Source: a virus
Strand: one strand, 5' to 3'
DNA: 56,002 bases
Virus record (IMG/VR): IMGVR_UViG_3300021197_000758
Span: 1 to 56,002 of that record
Position numbers and translations under genes: made by a program. The stretch's first letter is position 1, and the number at the start of each line of letters is the position of its first letter. Under the pieces are notes generated by a model that was not told the origin of the DNA, made no database searches, and saw only the letters and a list, made by a program, of their open reading frames with translations. This document shows positions 25,843 to 34,904 of the stretch, piece after piece.

Positions 25843-26493
25843 TTATTTACCACCAAAAGAGCTAATTCCATAAGCTGCTGAGCCAAGCATATCTCCAACT
25901 AGATTTAGTCTAGACTGATTAGCTAGGATCTTATTAGTTTGAGAAGCTCTAGCTTGAGCTGTTGCATTGTCTGCAAGGGCTGCCTGTCTATCTAATTTAT
26001 CCATCTCTCTTTGCTCCTTAACATTAAATACTCTAGTATTTTCAGCTAGAACTTGTTGCTGCAAGTATGCCTCTCCTTGAGCAGCTAACTTTTGGTTAGA
26101 TGCTTCCTGAGACTCTATGCTTGCGGCTACGCTCTGCTTACTCTGAAGTGCAGCCTGAGCTAATGCAGTAGCGCCTCCAGCAGCTCCACCAGTAGCTCTT
26201 ATTGTATCTAGCGTGTTAGCTAGAGCTATATCCGACTGCTCTATTTGCATTTCCGCAGCAGCAGTAGCTACACCTAAGTTATTGAATGGGTTACTCAACC
26301 CAGAACTGAAGTTAGTAACATCCTGCCTATTGTTTTCTAATTTCTCAAGCTTATCCATTTGCTTCTTAGCATTGAATTGATCTTCTGAGTTTTGTTTTCT
26401 TAATGCACCGAAAGTATCACTAGCTCCTTTCATTTTTGATGCTATTCCGCCTAAGCTTAGAGCTGTAGCTGCTATCGCTATTCCTAATCCCAT
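25843..26493 (-). CDS. Internal virion protein (T7 gp14-like position)
   Basis: A 216-residue Ala/Gln/Asn-rich helical protein. The first 20 residues (GIAIAATALSLGGIA) are hydrophobic and could insert into the outer membrane. The rest is coiled coil with repeated Gln and Ala. Size, composition and position before the lysozyme-bearing protein match small internal ejection proteins such as T7 gp14. Sequence identity to those is not visible, so the role is inferred from context. Confidence 0.65.
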   Translation of the reverse strand: MGLGIAIAATALSLGGIASKMKGASDTFGALRKQNSEDQFNAKKQMDKLEKLENNRQDVTNFSSGLSNPFNNLGVATAAAEMQIEQSDIALANTLDTIRATGGAAGGATALAQAALQSKQSVAASIESQEASNQKLAAQGEAYLQQQVLAENTRVFNVKEQREMDKLDRQAALADNATAQARASQTNKILANQSRLNLVGDMLGSAAYGISSFGGK

Positions 26494-26505
26494 ATTATTT
26501 ATTTT

Positions 26506-28212
26506 TTATGATTTTACAAAATTTGAAGACACTGCAAATAAGTTTTTGCTACCTCCTAAATCTGTAGAACTATCTGTGCTAACTTTAACTGTAGCGAAGT
26601 ACCCCTTTATTCCACTCATACTAGATCCTTGAAGAACCTGTCCAGGCATAATCTGAGTATTAGGTCCAGATGAAAGGACTCCTTTATTAACCAAGTTAGC
26701 ATAGTACTTATTGTCCTTTCTATTGAATCCTGCTCTGTAATTTATTCCACCTTCTGTATAAGCTCCAGACTCGTAGCTATATATAAACGAAGAGTCATCC
26801 TTATAGTTGTTGTTTCCAGATGTAGATGTATCATAACCAGTAGGGTCTGACAAGAAGAAATCTACTTGCCATCCATTACTACCTTCGTAGTTCACTGTAT
26901 TGAAATTCTTGGGTATCGATACTGATGGATTAAATACTAATTCAACCGATGTTGGATAGTATGCTCCATAGAAGTTACCTCTATTATTAATTACAGATTG
27001 ATCGTAATGTTTCCATAATGAACCGCCTTTCACTGTGTAGTAGGTATTATTCAATGTTCCACCAAACATAGGGTCGTAATCCCAAAAGCTAGTCCAACCT
27101 CTTGCATTTTCTGAGAACGATATTGTACTATATGTCTCTTCTTCAGACATATTTATTGAAAGCACATACTGATCATAGTAGTTATCATAGGATCCAACTA
27201 TTTTGTCTTTCACTGGCTTATAGAATGTTACTGAGGAATAATTAACATAGCTAGTTATTTCTCCACTAAATGTTACTGGAACGGTTCCATCAACCTCCGA
27301 GATTGCGCCTATTCCTATAACGTATAAACCACTGGGGCTTATTTGCCCACCAATAACTCTCATTCCGTACTCTAAATCTTCTGCTTTATTAGATGATGAT
27401 GGGTAGAATGGTATAGTAGTTGCAGGTAGAGAAGGTTGAATTTCCCCTTCTGGGGGTAGTTTAAGTATTATCTGTTTCGATCCGCTTTGTTCAGAAACTT
27501 TTGACAATTCATCCCTGAAGTAGTCTCTCATTCCGTAAGAGCTAATCTCAGTTAAGCCATCAGAAGACAGCCTCATTATTGAGCCTCTATTCTTATCTGA
27601 GAAATATATTCTATTTCCCTTAAATGCAAATGATTCTGGATTATCGCTTATCCCATACTCTCCTGCGTATTGGTTTATTTGACCTAGAACTAATCTAGAT
27701 GCTGTTAGTGCAGGGTTTCCGTCTGCAGTGTAAATGGCGTCCTTATCTATTAATGCCATACTAACCTTATCTTCTTGAAAAACAACTAAGTTAGTATCAG
27801 AAGTATACAGCTTTTGTATTGCTCCGTATCTTGGATCAAGCTCCTTTGTTATGTTTTGACCTGTTGAAAAAACATTTGTTTCGTTAACCCCTGTTCTTGA
27901 ATTATACAATCCAGAGTATATCAATCCATTCTCAAGCCTAAGTGAAGTGTCCTCGGTCTCCGTTATATATGCCTTAACTCCAAAGTCAACTTGAGTATTA
28001 TTATACCCTCCTCTTATTCTCGACTCTTCAATATACCAGCCGAATAGCGCATGGTTCTCATTAGTTGATGCCTCTAAAGGGAATCTAGGATATCCATAAG
28101 GCTGCCATGGCAATCCAGGCCAAGTTGCTTTCCCTGGATTTCCTTCAGAATCTTCTACAGCCTTCTTAACTAAAAATGAATTAAAGTAAGATATTTCTTT
28201 TATAATGCTCAT
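26506..28212 (-). CDS. Tail (stabilisation/muzzle-like) protein
   Basis: A 568-residue beta-rich protein with many Gly, Tyr, Asn and Ser residues and WPGLPWQPYGYP near the start. Segments such as FKGNRIYFSDKNRGSIMRLS look like beta-propeller blades. It follows a larger protein of the same style (28260-31961) and precedes the internal virion protein. In Bacteroidetes podoviruses this position is held by tail-tube or stabilisation proteins that close the tail channel. No membrane segment is present. The exact role is not certain. Confidence 0.65.
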   Translation of the reverse strand: MSIIKEISYFNSFLVKKAVEDSEGNPGKATWPGLPWQPYGYPRFPLEASTNENHALFGWYIEESRIRGGYNNTQVDFGVKAYITETEDTSLRLENGLIYSGLYNSRTGVNETNVFSTGQNITKELDPRYGAIQKLYTSDTNLVVFQEDKVSMALIDKDAIYTADGNPALTASRLVLGQINQYAGEYGISDNPESFAFKGNRIYFSDKNRGSIMRLSSDGLTEISSYGMRDYFRDELSKVSEQSGSKQIILKLPPEGEIQPSLPATTIPFYPSSSNKAEDLEYGMRVIGGQISPSGLYVIGIGAISEVDGTVPVTFSGEITSYVNYSSVTFYKPVKDKIVGSYDNYYDQYVLSINMSEEETYSTISFSENARGWTSFWDYDPMFGGTLNNTYYTVKGGSLWKHYDQSVINNRGNFYGAYYPTSVELVFNPSVSIPKNFNTVNYEGSNGWQVDFFLSDPTGYDTSTSGNNNYKDDSSFIYSYESGAYTEGGINYRAGFNRKDNKYYANLVNKGVLSSGPNTQIMPGQVLQGSSMSGIKGYFATVKVSTDSSTDLGGSKNLFAVSSNFVKS

Positions 28213-28259
28213 TTATTTTAACATTGTTTTATTAATGAAAATTATTTTTTTTTAATTCT

Positions 28260-31200
28260 CTACCTAAATTTAGGAAGCATTGCGTCAAAGCAAAATAAAA
28301 ACTCGCTATAGAAATTATCGGCCTCATCTTGCGTTTTTATATTTAGAGATCCAACTCCTAAGCTTGCATCTGCTACATACATATAAACATAGAATGTTGT
28401 TGGTTCGTAAAATACTATATCAAAACTTCCTGCTTCTTGCTTGTTGTACTCTAATCTATACTTATCTCCGCTAGAATTCTTTACAATCCTAATTTTATCT
28501 TTCTTCCAATCCCAGCTTGGAGTACTTAGATCCATTAAGTAACCTCCAAATCTATAGTCGTAATACATAACGCTAGATAAAGATACGTCTAATCCTTCGT
28601 AGACATCTCTTCCGCCTCCATTTTTAAATTCAAACTCTTGAATCAATGCCCATTCTGTAGTATTAGAAAAGTCCATATCTACATCTACAGGGCTTGGATC
28701 TATAGTAACTCCATCAAATTCGTTCCACATAATAGCCTTACTGGTTGGAACAACTTGTATAAGATCGCGTGGATTAGTTATTGGATAGGGGGTAATTTTA
28801 TAACTATATGGGTATTTAACTATTTCATTACTAGCACCAGTATCTTCGAAAGGCGCATCGTTTGACAGTACGCTCAAAGAGCCAGATACCGTAATGTAGT
28901 TTTCGTACAAAACGCCAGATTGATTATTCGTGAATTGAATGGTTATTGTATATCTATCCTTGTTTACACTTTGATTATTAAACATAAAATATGAACCAGG
29001 GGTAGTTTTCAATCTAAACCTATTGCTTGGTTGTTGTTCCACCTCAAATAGGTTCAATTCAGTTATGTCTTGGTTAAAACCATTGAATACTCTAGTTATT
29101 GTTGCAGAAACATTTGTTCCATATAAATTAGTTAAAGACTCTCCTTGAACATTTAAGATGTCAAAATCCTCTGGACTTACAAAGGATCCAGGAGCATATC
29201 TTTCGTAAAGAGTAAAAGTCCAATTATTTATAGAAAAAGGAATTAATCCAGATTGACTTGTATCTACCTCTAAATTTAAATCTGATATAAGTCCAGAAGT
29301 TGTGGTTTCATAGAATATATCTAGGTTAGACTTAAATGGTTCAGATTCGTACACGTTAAGCCTTACGTCCTCATGAGTAACTTTTGAACCATCAACTAAA
29401 GTATCTCCTCCAATTGCGCCAATTTCTTTTTGAGTAGATATTTTACCAATATATGGATTAGAGCCAATATTTGGCTCTTCAGAACCAACAGTAAGTTTTG
29501 CAGCCTTTGGTATACTAAAAAATGGAGATATATCATACTCGTCTCCGTCTATCTTAGTGTTTAGTCCAATATCATCTCTAGTGCCTATAAGGACGACTTT
29601 ATCTGGTATAGTGCTGGGTACATATTGTTTATTAGTAGACTCTGTGCTACTAAATTCATTATTCCAAACCCTTCCAAACACATTGACAGAACTAGAGAAC
29701 TGAATTTGTTGAGGACCTACTTCTTTTAAGTCTCTAGGAACTTTATTTATATTATCGGAAAATAAGGTTATGAATGCAGTGTCTTTCGATGTAACATACT
29801 GAGGCGTAGGAGGTGTTGGATTGTCATATTGAGGATAGTTGTTTAAAATTGTTGGTAAGAATATATTATAATAGTCCTGCTCTTTTTGCTGAACAACTAC
29901 TTTATATGTGTACCAACCATTTGGGTTCGTTTCGCTATATAGTCCTGCGTATCCAGGAGTAGTTATTTGATCTGGTATTCCAGATTCAAAAACAATCTTA
30001 AGAGAATCTCCTCTATACACATCTTCGCTAGTTAAAAATGAGCTAACTAAAGAGTTGTATGGATTATAAACAGTTGAATTGTTTGATGTTATAACATCCG
30101 ACTGTCTGCCAAATTTATCTACCAATACGATTCCAACTCTGTACGACCTATTTTGTTTCAACGTGTGGTTTGGGTATTCCAGCTCACTAACAGAGTTTAA
30201 TTGACCAAGCTTTGACTTTTCGCTAACTGTAGCTATGTAACCAAGATCTGTTGGTCTAGTAGTTCTAACTAAGTAGTTTCCATACATAACTCTATTTCCT
30301 GCAACTTCTTGAGCCTTAGCTCTTATTGGCACTTTATCTGAAGCTCTACTTGTTTCGTCTTGAGGAAGAACCTTTATCGGAGATTGGGAGTTGTATGTGT
30401 ACGCATACTTTTTATCACCATTAGATAAAATAGAGTTTTTCGTTATTGTGTCAATAACCTTTATTGACGTCTCGTCAGACTCTTTGTATAAGATTTCAAT
30501 AGCCTCAACCTTTAACTCATTTGGTAAGTCGCTAACTGAAGACACGCCTTCTGGCATATCTATCATTAACTGAACTGAGTTTATTTTATTTTCAAAGAAA
30601 CTTATTATAGTACTCTTTATTGCCTTGTTCTCATCAGACTCAGTTGTTTCGTCATTTACATTTGTTGGTAAAGAACCTCCATCTAAGAAGTATCCATCTT
30701 GCTTTGGTACAAAAGCTATTTGAGAGAACGGAGCTATTAATGAATACTCTCCATCATCGTACTTAAACCTGTAGCTAAATCTTACAAACTTGTCAGATAA
30801 GTATTCCGAGTCTCCTTCGAATAGAGCATCGTAATTTGGGTTAGCCCCTATAGTTACTATGTCTGTTGCACTCAATGGGGTTGTGGATGTGTGATTTACT
30901 GTTGTACCAGAGGTACTAGTTACAAGTATATTATCACTAACATCTATTAACTCAACAGTGCCTAGTGCGTTTGTTGCTGTTATTAGTGCGCCTGTCCAAT
31001 TATCATTAACAGGTTCGCTTGCTGTAAACGATGTGACTGTTGTAGATCCAGATACTGTTACTACTTGACTCTTAGGTAAATTTTTAGAAGCAACATCCTT
31101 CATTGTTGAGTTCTTGGCTAAATTCTCATCTCTAACCAATACAATTAAGTCTCCGACCTGTCCGCTAATTCCACTTATAGTGATAAGGTCCCCAGCATTG

Positions 31201-31961
31201 TAATTACTTCCAGCCTCATAAACTTCTACTTGAGCCACCTTACCTTCTACGCAAGAAACTGTAAAAGTTGAATCAATACCTCCAGATGGAGAAACGCTAG
31301 TAGCTGGAACCCCTACATATACACCATTATCAACTGAGTCAACATTAGTAGATATTCTCATACTACTATTTACAAGAAGCGATCCGTCTTCTTTGTTTTT
31401 AACTAAAGACGGTGGCTGCCAAGGATAGTACTTAGCTACAGATATATGCTCCTCTCTAGTGTAGTAGCCTAAGTTGTTTATTGCTGTACTTACGTTTATT
31501 TTTCTAGGTTGATTTCTATCATCAGTAAAGAATAATAAATTCTCAAGCAGGTTGATGCCAAGTACTCTATGAGTCTTAGAAAAATTCAAAAAGCTACCGC
31601 TAACTAACGTATATACTTGATTTGAAGATTCGTCATACATACATATGTAGTGGTGAGACTGTGCAGACGCAAAGTTATCAAGCTCGCTTGGAGAGGAGTC
31701 GTTCCAGTCAGTAATAAAAGCAAATAACCTATTTGCTGTTGTGTCTACATAAAGACCTATTATTTCAAGATTAACTCCTTCTAAGTTAAAGTTGGTTAGG
31801 AATCGATTGCCTTCCACGTTTTCAATCAATCCAGATTCTCCACCATCTGAATTTATAACAGAAGCATTTCTAGCATCTATGTAGTCGTTATTAGATATAA
31901 GTCTTGGAGAAAGATCTTTATTCATCTTAGCCCCTGTAAAATTATTTTTAACCTCTGGCAT
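28260..31961 (-). CDS. Large tail (stabilisation/muzzle-like) protein
   Basis: A 1233-residue protein. The start, with FTGAKMNKDLSPRLISNNDY followed by IDARN and an ENVEGN turn, is typical of tail stabilisation proteins in Bacteroidetes podoviruses. Beta-propeller-like strands follow (ANRLFAFIT, NLLFFTDDRNQPRKIN). Near residues 215-270 there is an inserted beta domain (VAQVEVYEAGSNYNAGDLITI). A similar insert occurs in the ring protein at 32916-33977. The C-terminal 500 residues are also beta-rich. It is probably the main component at the distal tail and is expected to be a trimer or hexamer. The family call rests on the N-terminal pattern and gene order. Confidence 0.72.
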   Translation of the reverse strand: MPEVKNNFTGAKMNKDLSPRLISNNDYIDARNASVINSDGGESGLIENVEGNRFLTNFNLEGVNLEIIGLYVDTTANRLFAFITDWNDSSPSELDNFASAQSHHYICMYDESSNQVYTLVSGSFLNFSKTHRVLGINLLENLLFFTDDRNQPRKINVSTAINNLGYYTREEHISVAKYYPWQPPSLVKNKEDGSLLVNSSMRISTNVDSVDNGVYVGVPATSVSPSGGIDSTFTVSCVEGKVAQVEVYEAGSNYNAGDLITISGISGQVGDLIVLVRDENLAKNSTMKDVASKNLPKSQVVTVSGSTTVTSFTASEPVNDNWTGALITATNALGTVELIDVSDNILVTSTSGTTVNHTSTTPLSATDIVTIGANPNYDALFEGDSEYLSDKFVRFSYRFKYDDGEYSLIAPFSQIAFVPKQDGYFLDGGSLPTNVNDETTESDENKAIKSTIISFFENKINSVQLMIDMPEGVSSVSDLPNELKVEAIEILYKESDETSIKVIDTITKNSILSNGDKKYAYTYNSQSPIKVLPQDETSRASDKVPIRAKAQEVAGNRVMYGNYLVRTTRPTDLGYIATVSEKSKLGQLNSVSELEYPNHTLKQNRSYRVGIVLVDKFGRQSDVITSNNSTVYNPYNSLVSSFLTSEDVYRGDSLKIVFESGIPDQITTPGYAGLYSETNPNGWYTYKVVVQQKEQDYYNIFLPTILNNYPQYDNPTPPTPQYVTSKDTAFITLFSDNINKVPRDLKEVGPQQIQFSSSVNVFGRVWNNEFSSTESTNKQYVPSTIPDKVVLIGTRDDIGLNTKIDGDEYDISPFFSIPKAAKLTVGSEEPNIGSNPYIGKISTQKEIGAIGGDTLVDGSKVTHEDVRLNVYESEPFKSNLDIFYETTTSGLISDLNLEVDTSQSGLIPFSINNWTFTLYERYAPGSFVSPEDFDILNVQGESLTNLYGTNVSATITRVFNGFNQDITELNLFEVEQQPSNRFRLKTTPGSYFMFNNQSVNKDRYTITIQFTNNQSGVLYENYITVSGSLSVLSNDAPFEDTGASNEIVKYPYSYKITPYPITNPRDLIQVVPTSKAIMWNEFDGVTIDPSPVDVDMDFSNTTEWALIQEFEFKNGGGRDVYEGLDVSLSSVMYYDYRFGGYLMDLSTPSWDWKKDKIRIVKNSSGDKYRLEYNKQEAGSFDIVFYEPTTFYVYMYVADASLGVGSLNIKTQDEADNFYSEFLFCFDAMLPKFR

Positions 31962-31964
31962 ATT

Positions 31965-32909
31965 TTATCGTTTTATCCATTTAGACTTACCTCTCATTAC
32001 TTGAGTTAACTCTTCAATTTTAATGTTAGATAGCCTTATTTTTGCGTTTCTAATCTTAGAGCTTCTCTCTCTTCTTAATCTGTTTACGACATACTCTGGC
32101 TGATTTATTCTACTAGCTATTATAGCGTGGCTTATGTGTGCGTACATCGCCTCTTCTATCATCTTTGGTACTCTTGTATCCAAATCATACGCTAAACCGT
32201 CTGAGATGTACTCTATGACGATTAGACGGTCTTTTAGATTACTTGAGAATGTGAACACCCCTCTAGCTTGATCTATACCGAACCAACCATTATTCTGAGT
32301 CAAGGCTGGATCTTCTCCATATCTCTGTCCATAAGCCCCTCCCCAGTATAAGTTATCTATGTAAGTGTCATCTATATCATATCCAGAATTTAAGTCATCT
32401 GAGTCGTATAGTCCTGTTATTTTTTTAGTGTCGCTTTTCCTCCACTTTAACACTGTCTCTGAAGGGAAACTCTCTATGTTTTCTCCAGAACCATCTTGAA
32501 TCGGCTCTCCAGTAGAATCCTGCTGAAGTGCTTGCGATGGGTTTATCGTCAAGTTGTTGCTTGGGTATATAATCCTCTTAACTCCTTGACTATCAGTAAA
32601 GGAAATCTTTATGTAGTTAACGTAGTCTTGTGGTATTATGGCTGTTAAGCTAGGAGATATAGTTAACTCCTGCGACTTTATACTCTTTAGTGTGTCGTAG
32701 CTAAACTCTTGCATACCACGCTTGGCATGGAATATAACATCAGTTCGCTTTACGCTAGGTATTAGTTTGCCTGCTCCAACGTATGCTACGATAAAGTTGT
32801 TAATTATGTCGTTAAGGCTAGTATACTGATAGCTACCAGTTGGTCCGTTTACCTCTCCGTAGTAGTCTGCATTAGTTTCGGTTATTAAACCTCCGTTTGG
32901 ATTTGGCAT
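31965..32909 (-). CDS. Head-tail ring/adaptor protein
   Basis: A 314-residue protein with the pattern LNDIINNFIVAYVGAGKLIP, then VKRTDVIFHAKRGMQEFSYD (about 60-80), which I recognise from connector or ring proteins of Bacteroidetes podoviruses. The C-terminal third is helical and basic (INQPEYVVNRLRRERSSKIR), as in adaptors that dock on the portal. It lies 3 bases upstream of the large tail protein and directly after another ring protein, in the standard portal-capsid-ring-tail order. Confidence 0.72.
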   Translation of the reverse strand: MPNPNGGLITETNADYYGEVNGPTGSYQYTSLNDIINNFIVAYVGAGKLIPSVKRTDVIFHAKRGMQEFSYDTLKSIKSQELTISPSLTAIIPQDYVNYIKISFTDSQGVKRIIYPSNNLTINPSQALQQDSTGEPIQDGSGENIESFPSETVLKWRKSDTKKITGLYDSDDLNSGYDIDDTYIDNLYWGGAYGQRYGEDPALTQNNGWFGIDQARGVFTFSSNLKDRLIVIEYISDGLAYDLDTRVPKMIEEAMYAHISHAIIASRINQPEYVVNRLRRERSSKIRNAKIRLSNIKIEELTQVMRGKSKWIKR

Positions 32910-32915
32910 ATTATG

Positions 32916-33977
32916 TTATATTTTTGAGTTATTTTCTTCTTGAGCTATTTTACTTGACGCAACCTGGATTACTTGTGGGTCCTTTATTACTACTCCAAAG
33001 TAGTACAACGTATTTATTATAAAGTTAGTTTGCTCTGATTCGTGCAGCTCTATTTGCGTTGATCCGTAAGTGCTGTTACCCATAAAGTCTGTAGACTGAA
33101 GGGTTATTTGAAGAGAGCCAGATCCACCAAGAATACTGGTGTCAACTGTTAATACATCTCCAGGAGAGTACGTTCCACTTGTGGTGACTCCAGGATTTAT
33201 TACAGATACAATTGTAGCTACACCTCCCTGAACAGTAACTTGAAGCTCTAATCCAGCAACAGAGACTCCTCCATCGCTCCAGCCAGGATCTCCTATAGTC
33301 CCAGTGTACACTCCATCGTTAAAGTCACTTTGATTTATTGTTATGCTAGACGTAAGTGTTCCTGTTCCTGTATTTAATTGATTAGCGTTATATGGAGTAG
33401 GGTCGTATACGAACTGACCAAACTGACCAATAGAGTATCCCCACCTAACATTTAGTGGCTTTCTTAGGTAGTCTATAGTTATGCCGCTTGTTATTGAGTC
33501 TGGCTTAATAAATAGTTTATTATTCTCAAGCAAATACGTTGGAAATGATAGTGTTGATTTTGTTAGTGGAGACTTTTGTATGTTATAAAAGTCCATTCTT
33601 TGAAGCCTTTGCAGCTCCACTTCGCTGTTGTATACTACTGCTCCTATGCGATAAACGTCAGAAGCGTTTCCATATATATCCGAGAATGGAAAAACGAAGT
33701 ATGGATTTGTGGGAACCGTAGAGTTGTCGTACTCTGCACTTCCTGTAGTTTTAAATATGGCAAGCTTTTCGTCGATGTTAGATATTCTATCAGCATAGTC
33801 AGTGTCAGTTTGCATGACTCTTAACTGTTGATTCAAGTCTTCGCTATACTTTTCAAATATTTCTAACTGAACTTGAGTTCCGATTTTGTTAAACTCATCT
33901 GGAGTTACATATCCTCTCTCTTCTTTGTTTAATATCAATAACGATGTCTTATATGCGCTATCTATGTTTATTGCCAT
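32916..33977 (-). CDS. Head-tail ring/adaptor protein with inserted beta domain
   Basis: A 353-residue protein. The first 200 residues are a helical/beta adaptor (GYVTPDEFNKIGTQVQLEIF, then FPTYLLENNKLFIKPDSIT) of the kind that forms rings below the portal. An inserted Ig-like or beta domain follows (about 210-300; GVATIVSVINPGVTTSG, SPGDVLTV), rich in Gly and Thr. The C-terminus returns to adaptor sequence. The insert resembles one in the 1233-residue tail protein. Position between the 256-residue virion protein and the second ring protein supports the call. Confidence 0.68.
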   Translation of the reverse strand: MAINIDSAYKTSLLILNKEERGYVTPDEFNKIGTQVQLEIFEKYSEDLNQQLRVMQTDTDYADRISNIDEKLAIFKTTGSAEYDNSTVPTNPYFVFPFSDIYGNASDVYRIGAVVYNSEVELQRLQRMDFYNIQKSPLTKSTLSFPTYLLENNKLFIKPDSITSGITIDYLRKPLNVRWGYSIGQFGQFVYDPTPYNANQLNTGTGTLTSSITINQSDFNDGVYTGTIGDPGWSDGGVSVAGLELQVTVQGGVATIVSVINPGVTTSGTYSPGDVLTVDTSILGGSGSLQITLQSTDFMGNSTYGSTQIELHESEQTNFIINTLYYFGVVIKDPQVIQVASSKIAQEENNSKI

Positions 33978-34049
33978 ATTAATATTTTTTGTATTTAAAA
34001 AGATAGACTAACAATTAAGTTAGCCTATCCCTATAAATATATTTACACA

Positions 34050-34820
34050 TTAAGAGAATTTTTTCTCTATACTTTTGTATACCTGCATACCTTCATCAGT
34101 CTTAAACCAACTTGCTAGTGCAGAGTATGGATGTTCATCAAATGGCACAGTCATTAATTTTTTACCATTAGCAGCCCAAGAGAATGTCTTTTGATCGCTA
34201 GATAGTTTAATAATGTTCGCTTCTGCCGCCTTTATACCAAAACTTCTAAGTGATACATTTTCATCCTGAGCTAAGTTTATAAATAGAGCTGGATTATTTT
34301 TAGCTAATAACATTAAGTCTCTCTTTAACTCTTTACTTGTCATTTTCGAAACAGCACTACCAACCTCAGTTCTAAGTATTGCCTCTGCGTGATCCAAGTC
34401 TAATGATTTTGCTAAGTTTAATGCATCAATCTCAAGCTCAATATTTTCTAATTCATCAACTGCTTCAGCTACATCATCCTGCTCTAGATACTTAAATCCT
34501 CTATGTGGGTGATATAGCGATAATAATTTTTGTAAGTTTTGTTTTTCTTTTGGAACCATTAACACCCCATTCATGAAAACTACATGAGCCAAAGTAGCAG
34601 GTCCTTTCTGCTCGTCTACAAATGGTGACTTTTGGTTTGTAGCATACCTCAACTCTCTTTCGTACCCAAGCTTTTCATCGAAGTGCATCAGTGGGTGTCT
34701 ACTAGTGTGTTTTACCGCTAAGGTATATGTTAGTGGGGATAGATTATGGTTTAAGTAATACATTCTATCTTTAATTTCCCAAGTTTCTTTTGCTTTCGCT
34801 GTTGTTGATTTTGTTGTCAT
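34050..34820 (-). CDS. Virion-associated hypothetical protein
   Basis: A 256-residue protein starting at the ATG at 34820 (TTKSTTAKAKETWEIKDRMY). A longer frame to 34895 would run through the terminator hairpin after the capsid gene and is rejected. The N-terminal half (LSPLTYTLAVKHTSRHPLMH) and the helical, acidic second half match no family I can name. It lies between the major capsid protein and the ring proteins, where head-completion or decoration proteins are common. It follows its own A/T-rich leader after the hairpin. Confidence 0.6.
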   Translation of the reverse strand: MTTKSTTAKAKETWEIKDRMYYLNHNLSPLTYTLAVKHTSRHPLMHFDEKLGYERELRYATNQKSPFVDEQKGPATLAHVVFMNGVLMVPKEKQNLQKLLSLYHPHRGFKYLEQDDVAEAVDELENIELEIDALNLAKSLDLDHAEAILRTEVGSAVSKMTSKELKRDLMLLAKNNPALFINLAQDENVSLRSFGIKAAEANIIKLSSDQKTFSWAANGKKLMTVPFDEHPYSALASWFKTDEGMQVYKSIEKKFS

Positions 34821-34841
34821 AATAATATAATAAGATTTAAT

Positions 34842-34883
34842 AAAAAAAATAAATAGAGCCTGGAGTCGCAATATGCGACCCCA
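34842..34883 (-). terminator. Terminator after the major capsid gene
   Basis: On the - strand, TGGGGTCGCA (34883-34874) and TGCGACTCCA (34870-34861) form a 10-base stem with a 3-base loop and one G-U pair. A U-rich run follows (34853-34840). It lies 22 bases after the capsid stop codon and may reduce expression of the genes downstream, leaving the capsid protein in excess. Confidence 0.75.
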
Positions 34884-34904
34884 AGCAATATTCAATGGTT
34901 AATA

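Noticed and set aside
34821-34895. Longer start for the 256-residue virion protein
   Set aside because: The extension runs through the capsid terminator hairpin; ATG at 34820 follows a normal A/T-rich leader.
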